64,000 nucleotides of DNA, taken from positions 1,736,001 to 1,800,000 of the forward strand of contig NZ_CP012669.1 of the NCBI RefSeq assembly GCF_001281485.1, read 5' to 3'. Under the pieces are notes generated by a model, which was not told the origin of the DNA, did not search any database, and saw only the letters and a program-made list of their open reading frames with translations. A program made the position numbers and the translations under genes. This DNA comes from Altererythrobacter epoxidivorans. Its GTDB lineage: Bacteria; Pseudomonadota; Alphaproteobacteria; Sphingomonadales; Sphingomonadaceae. Positions 61,187 to 64,000 of this stretch are shown one piece after another. Numbering within the stretch: the stretch's first letter is position 1; the number at the start of each line of letters is the position of its first letter.

Positions 61187-62479
61187 TCAAAAATATTCCC
61201 TGAGCGCCCGGAAAAGGCGCGTTACCGTTTCCGAACCGCCGTAACGGGTCGATACCTGCTTGCGCGCTCCGACCGAACGAATGTCGATCGGATCGTCGAT
61301 GGCATAGAGGCAAAGACCGGCCAAAGTCGAAAAACCCGGGGTCGAATGCGCTTCGGGAAGCCCCTTGAGCGCTGGCGGCTTGCCGATCCGGACCGGCATG
61401 CCGAGCGCGCCTTGCGCGAATTCGGCCAGACCGGCGAGTTCGGCACCGCCGCCGGTGAGCACGACCTGCCCCCCGCGCGAGCCTGAAAAGCCCATCGATT
61501 TGAGAGCGCGCCCGACCTCTGTCGTCAGGTGCGAAAGGTTTTGCGTGACGATTGATACGAGTTCCGAACGCGGAATGCGGTTGCGATCGTCTGCACCGCG
61601 CGCGACCGGGCCAACCTGGTCGTCACCCGGACCGTTCACCGGTATCATCTCGCGGTGATCGGTCGGGCTGGCAATGGCCGAACCGGACACGCATTTAAGC
61701 CGTTCGGCCTGGAAACGGCGAATGCCGAAAGCAGAGGCGATGGCATCGGTGATGTCGGTCGAACCGAAAGGTAGCGCCGTCAGCCCCAGCAGCATTCCGC
61801 CTGCGAAGACCGAAACATTGGTCACTTCGCCGCCGATCTCGACCAGCGCCACGCCCAGCTCGCGTTCTTCGTCCGAGAGGCAGGCATAGCCTGCAGCGAG
61901 CGGAGCGGCCACGACCGCTTCGACCTCCAGATGCGCATTCTGCACCGCTTCGGTCAGGTTGCGGACCGGCGCACCATCGGCCAGCATCACGTGGACATCC
62001 ACGCCAAGCCGTTCGGCATGCAGTCCCTTGGGATTGGCGACGCCGTGCGCGCCATCGAGCGTGTAATGGGCAGGCTGGGCATGCAGCACCATGCGCCCGT
62101 CGGGCCGGATGGTATCGCGCGCCGCAACCAGCAGTTGCTCGATATCCTCTTCCTCGATCCGGCGACCGCCGATCTCGATTTCGACCTTGGAAACCTGGCT
62201 GCCCAGACCCGCGCCCGAACATCCGACCCAGACGCTCTGGATCGATGTACCGGCATTCTTTTCCGCGCGCTCCACAGCATCGCGAATGGCATAGGTCGCC
62301 GCCGCCATGTCGGTGATATAGCCGCGCTTGATCCCCTGCCCGGCGCGGTGCCCGCTACCCAGCACCTGCAATTCGCCATCCTCGCCCACGCCCATGATCA
62401 TGGCGGAAATGCGGAACGAGCCGATGTTGACGGCGCCAAATACCTTGTTGATGCGATTGTTGCCCTTGGGCGGTGCCAT
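61187..62479 (-). CDS. ftsA: cell division protein FtsA
   Basis: 430 aa actin-like ATPase that anchors FtsZ to the membrane. Begins MAPPKGNNRINKVFGAVNIGSFRISAMI; phosphate motifs and SHTA region (VEIGGEVTNVSVF, VVLTGGGAELAGL) are present, and the C-terminus ends in a basic/aromatic amphipathic tail (RLFRALREYF). TGATG overlap with ftsQ upstream. The leftward ftsZ gene follows. Confidence 0.95.
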   Translation of the reverse strand: MAPPKGNNRINKVFGAVNIGSFRISAMIMGVGEDGELQVLGSGHRAGQGIKRGYITDMAAATYAIRDAVERAEKNAGTSIQSVWVGCSGAGLGSQVSKVEIEIGGRRIEEEDIEQLLVAARDTIRPDGRMVLHAQPAHYTLDGAHGVANPKGLHAERLGVDVHVMLADGAPVRNLTEAVQNAHLEVEAVVAAPLAAGYACLSDEERELGVALVEIGGEVTNVSVFAGGMLLGLTALPFGSTDITDAIASAFGIRRFQAERLKCVSGSAIASPTDHREMIPVNGPGDDQVGPVARGADDRNRIPRSELVSIVTQNLSHLTTEVGRALKSMGFSGSRGGQVVLTGGGAELAGLAEFAQGALGMPVRIGKPPALKGLPEAHSTPGFSTLAGLCLYAIDDPIDIRSVGARKQVSTRYGGSETVTRLFRALREYF

Positions 62480-63381
62480 CAGTTTGTCCCTTCCCCCAGC
62501 ACCTGGTCTGCACGACCGGGAATACGCATGTAGATGCGCGGCGGTGCACGCATGTCGAAAGTCGCGACCTTGCCGCCGAGCAGGCGATTCTGTCCGTCGA
62601 GCCGCGCGAAATTGATCAGCGCCGATGCTGCTGCATCCTCGCCCTGCGGAAGGGCGAGTTTCTGCCCCGTCCTGAAGGTGAGGTTCCAGCGCCGGTTCCC
62701 GATCCATTCAGCCTCGCGGACCTGCGGGCGAAGAGCGGGCGCAGCTTCCAGCAGCTCATCGAGGTCGGGGACCTGGCGGTTGGCACCCGGCCCGCTGATG
62801 ACCAGCATGTCCTTGGCGCTGGCGCGGGAAACAGGCTCCAGCTCTGCGCCGGTCGCATCGATCAGCATCAGGCGATCGGGTTTCTGGAGTACGGCGTGCG
62901 GCTCGCGCTCGACGATATCGATGGCGAGCGTTTCGGGAAGCTGCCGCGACACGCGCGCATCCTCTACCCAGGCAAGCTGCAGCAGGTCTTCGCGCAAGTT
63001 TTCGAGCTCGACCTGCGGCATGGGCATGTCGCGCTGCGACAGGACCTTCTCGTAAACGCGCTGCGCATTCATCCGCTCGACGCCGGTTACGCGGACATGG
63101 CGCACTTCGAACCCGGCATCGGACGCAAGCCCTGCAATCTGCGCCTGCGCCATGGCCGGCAACCCTGCGAGGCTGGCGATGAACCATGCGAGCGCCACCG
63201 CACCGCCGAGGATTACGGCAAGGAAAATGCGGTGCATCTGTTCATCCGTGAACGGCAGCAATGCCATTGCACCGTCGAGAAAACCGCTGGTCTTCGCCTT
63301 CGCCTTGCGCGCGGTCGTGGCACGGCTGTTGGCGCGTGCAGCGCGCCTTACCCCTTTGCCGCCGCGCTTAATCGTCGCCAT
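62479..63381 (-). CDS. ftsQ: cell division protein FtsQ
   Basis: 300 aa. A basic cytoplasmic N-terminus, one TM helix (about 54-75), then a POTRA domain (FEVRHVRVTGVERMNAQRVYEKVL), and the FtsQ beta domain. It acts in the periplasm in the FtsQLB complex. The start MATIKRG has GGAGG five bases upstream. It overlaps the ddl stop by 14 bases and ftsA by TGATG. Confidence 0.93.
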   Translation of the reverse strand: MATIKRGGKGVRRAARANSRATTARKAKAKTSGFLDGAMALLPFTDEQMHRIFLAVILGGAVALAWFIASLAGLPAMAQAQIAGLASDAGFEVRHVRVTGVERMNAQRVYEKVLSQRDMPMPQVELENLREDLLQLAWVEDARVSRQLPETLAIDIVEREPHAVLQKPDRLMLIDATGAELEPVSRASAKDMLVISGPGANRQVPDLDELLEAAPALRPQVREAEWIGNRRWNLTFRTGQKLALPQGEDAAASALINFARLDGQNRLLGGKVATFDMRAPPRIYMRIPGRADQVLGEGTN

Positions 63382-64000
63382 CGCCGCCTCCCGATGGTGT
63401 GTCGGCGTGGACGCGCATTGCTTCTGCGACGATCGCTTCGACGATATCGGCATAATCCATGTCGATCAGCCGCGCCTGTTCGGGCACCAGGCTGAGAGGG
63501 GTCATGCCCGGCTGCGTATTGGTTTCAAGGACGAACAGGCCATCCTCGCCAAGTTCGTCGTCCCAGCGGAAATCGGTGCGGCTCACCCCGTGACAGCCGA
63601 GCAGCTTGTGTGCTTTCACCGCATATTCGCGGCACAGGGCGGCGATGTTTTCAGGGATCTGCGCGGGGCAGATGTGGGTCGTCATCCCGTCGGTATACTT
63701 GTGGTCGAAATCGTAGAATCCGGTTTCGATGACGAGTTCGGTAACGCCCAACGCGCGCGGCCCTTCGGGCCCGTCGAGCACGGCCGTCGTCAGTTCGCGA
63801 CCCTTGATGAAAGGTTCGGCGAGCAACTGCTTGAAGTCCTGCCACGGACCCTTCGCATCGCGTGCGATCGGATTGCCGTAATTGCTGTCGTCGGTGACGA
63901 TCGCGACGCCGACAGAAGACCCTTCGTTGACCGGCTTCAGGACGTAAGGGCGCGGCAGGGGATCGCGGTCGAACAGGTCGACACACTGGACGATGCGTCC
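63368..64000 (-). CDS. ddl: D-alanine--D-alanine ligase, truncated by the window edge
   Basis: 210 C-terminal residues of the ATP-grasp enzyme making D-Ala-D-Ala for peptidoglycan. KPVNEGSSVGV, KGRELTTAVLDG, and the catalytic LETNTQPGMTPLSLVPEQA motif are visible. The N-terminal part lies beyond base 64000. It heads ftsQ-ftsA-ftsZ, the standard order. Confidence 0.96.
   Translation of the reverse strand, partial: GRIVQCVDLFDRDPLPRPYVLKPVNEGSSVGVAIVTDDSNYGNPIARDAKGPWQDFKQLLAEPFIKGRELTTAVLDGPEGPRALGVTELVIETGFYDFDHKYTDGMTTHICPAQIPENIAALCREYAVKAHKLLGCHGVSRTDFRWDDELGEDGLFVLETNTQPGMTPLSLVPEQARLIDMDYADIVEAIVAEAMRVHADTPSGGGDGDD

Overview
The window looks like chromosome from an alphaproteobacterium of the order Sphingomonadales, most likely Erythrobacteraceae. 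The evidence is gene content and style: ddl-ftsQ-ftsA-ftsZ with a very long acidic FtsZ linker, serC-serA-hisZ near purA, argH-small lipoprotein-lysA, a PadR/DUF2218 pair, many ATGA and TGATG gene overlaps, and GC-rich coding with a high GC third position. This assignment is inference; no rRNA is present. Two tRNA genes are visible, Val(UAC) and Thr(UGU).

Layout. 1-9 kb: a truncated asparaginase gene, a membrane protein, tRNA-Val, a TlpA-like lipoprotein, argH-lptM-like-lysA, a Met8-like siroheme enzyme carrying a broken methyltransferase piece, a MarR-type regulator, an L,D-transpeptidase-like lipoprotein and purA. 9-15 kb: an accessory stretch between purA and hisZ with small unknown genes, a cold-shock-like gene, a family of short palindromic repeats, an aldo/keto reductase, a DUF5694-like protein and an alpha/beta hydrolase. 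15-24 kb: hisZ, serA and serC (with a structured leader RNA), a glycosyltransferase, a PadR regulator with its likely operator, rarA and tRNA-Thr. 24.3-38.8 kb: an integrated mobile element. 38.8-48 kb: queF, a mercaptopyruvate sulfurtransferase, a cystathionine lyase, an MscS channel and the assimilatory sulfate/sulfite operon cobA-DUF2849-cysI-DUF934-cysH. 48-64 kb: an SDR, proB, obg, a vitamin B12 receptor under a cobalamin riboswitch, a Bax-inhibitor-1 protein with a structured leader, proC, a SPOR protein, and the division cluster ftsZ, ftsA, ftsQ and ddl (truncated).

The mobile element is the most unusual part. It lies between a complete tRNA-Thr and a perfect 45-bp copy of that tRNA's 3' end, so both attachment sites can be read directly. 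It encodes a tyrosine integrase, two AlpA/excisionase-like proteins, an 805-aa primase-polymerase/helicase followed by an inverted-repeat cluster that could be its origin, and a protein resembling phage small terminase. Its cargo includes an HNH restriction endonuclease with a C5-cytosine methyltransferase, a SeqA-N/RAMA-like protein, an RHH-like regulator with two 19-bp palindromes, and several unknown genes. There are no capsid, tail, portal, large terminase, relaxase or type IV secretion genes. That set resembles a phage-inducible chromosomal island (a phage satellite) in an alphaproteobacterium. The satellite reading is an inference; the integration itself is seen directly.

Sulfur metabolism ties distant parts together. 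CobA at 43.8 kb makes precorrin-2 and the Met8-like protein at 5.2 kb would turn it into siroheme, the cofactor of CysI. Proline (proB, proC), serine (serA, serC) and lysine/arginine (lysA, argH) steps are scattered rather than in complete operons.
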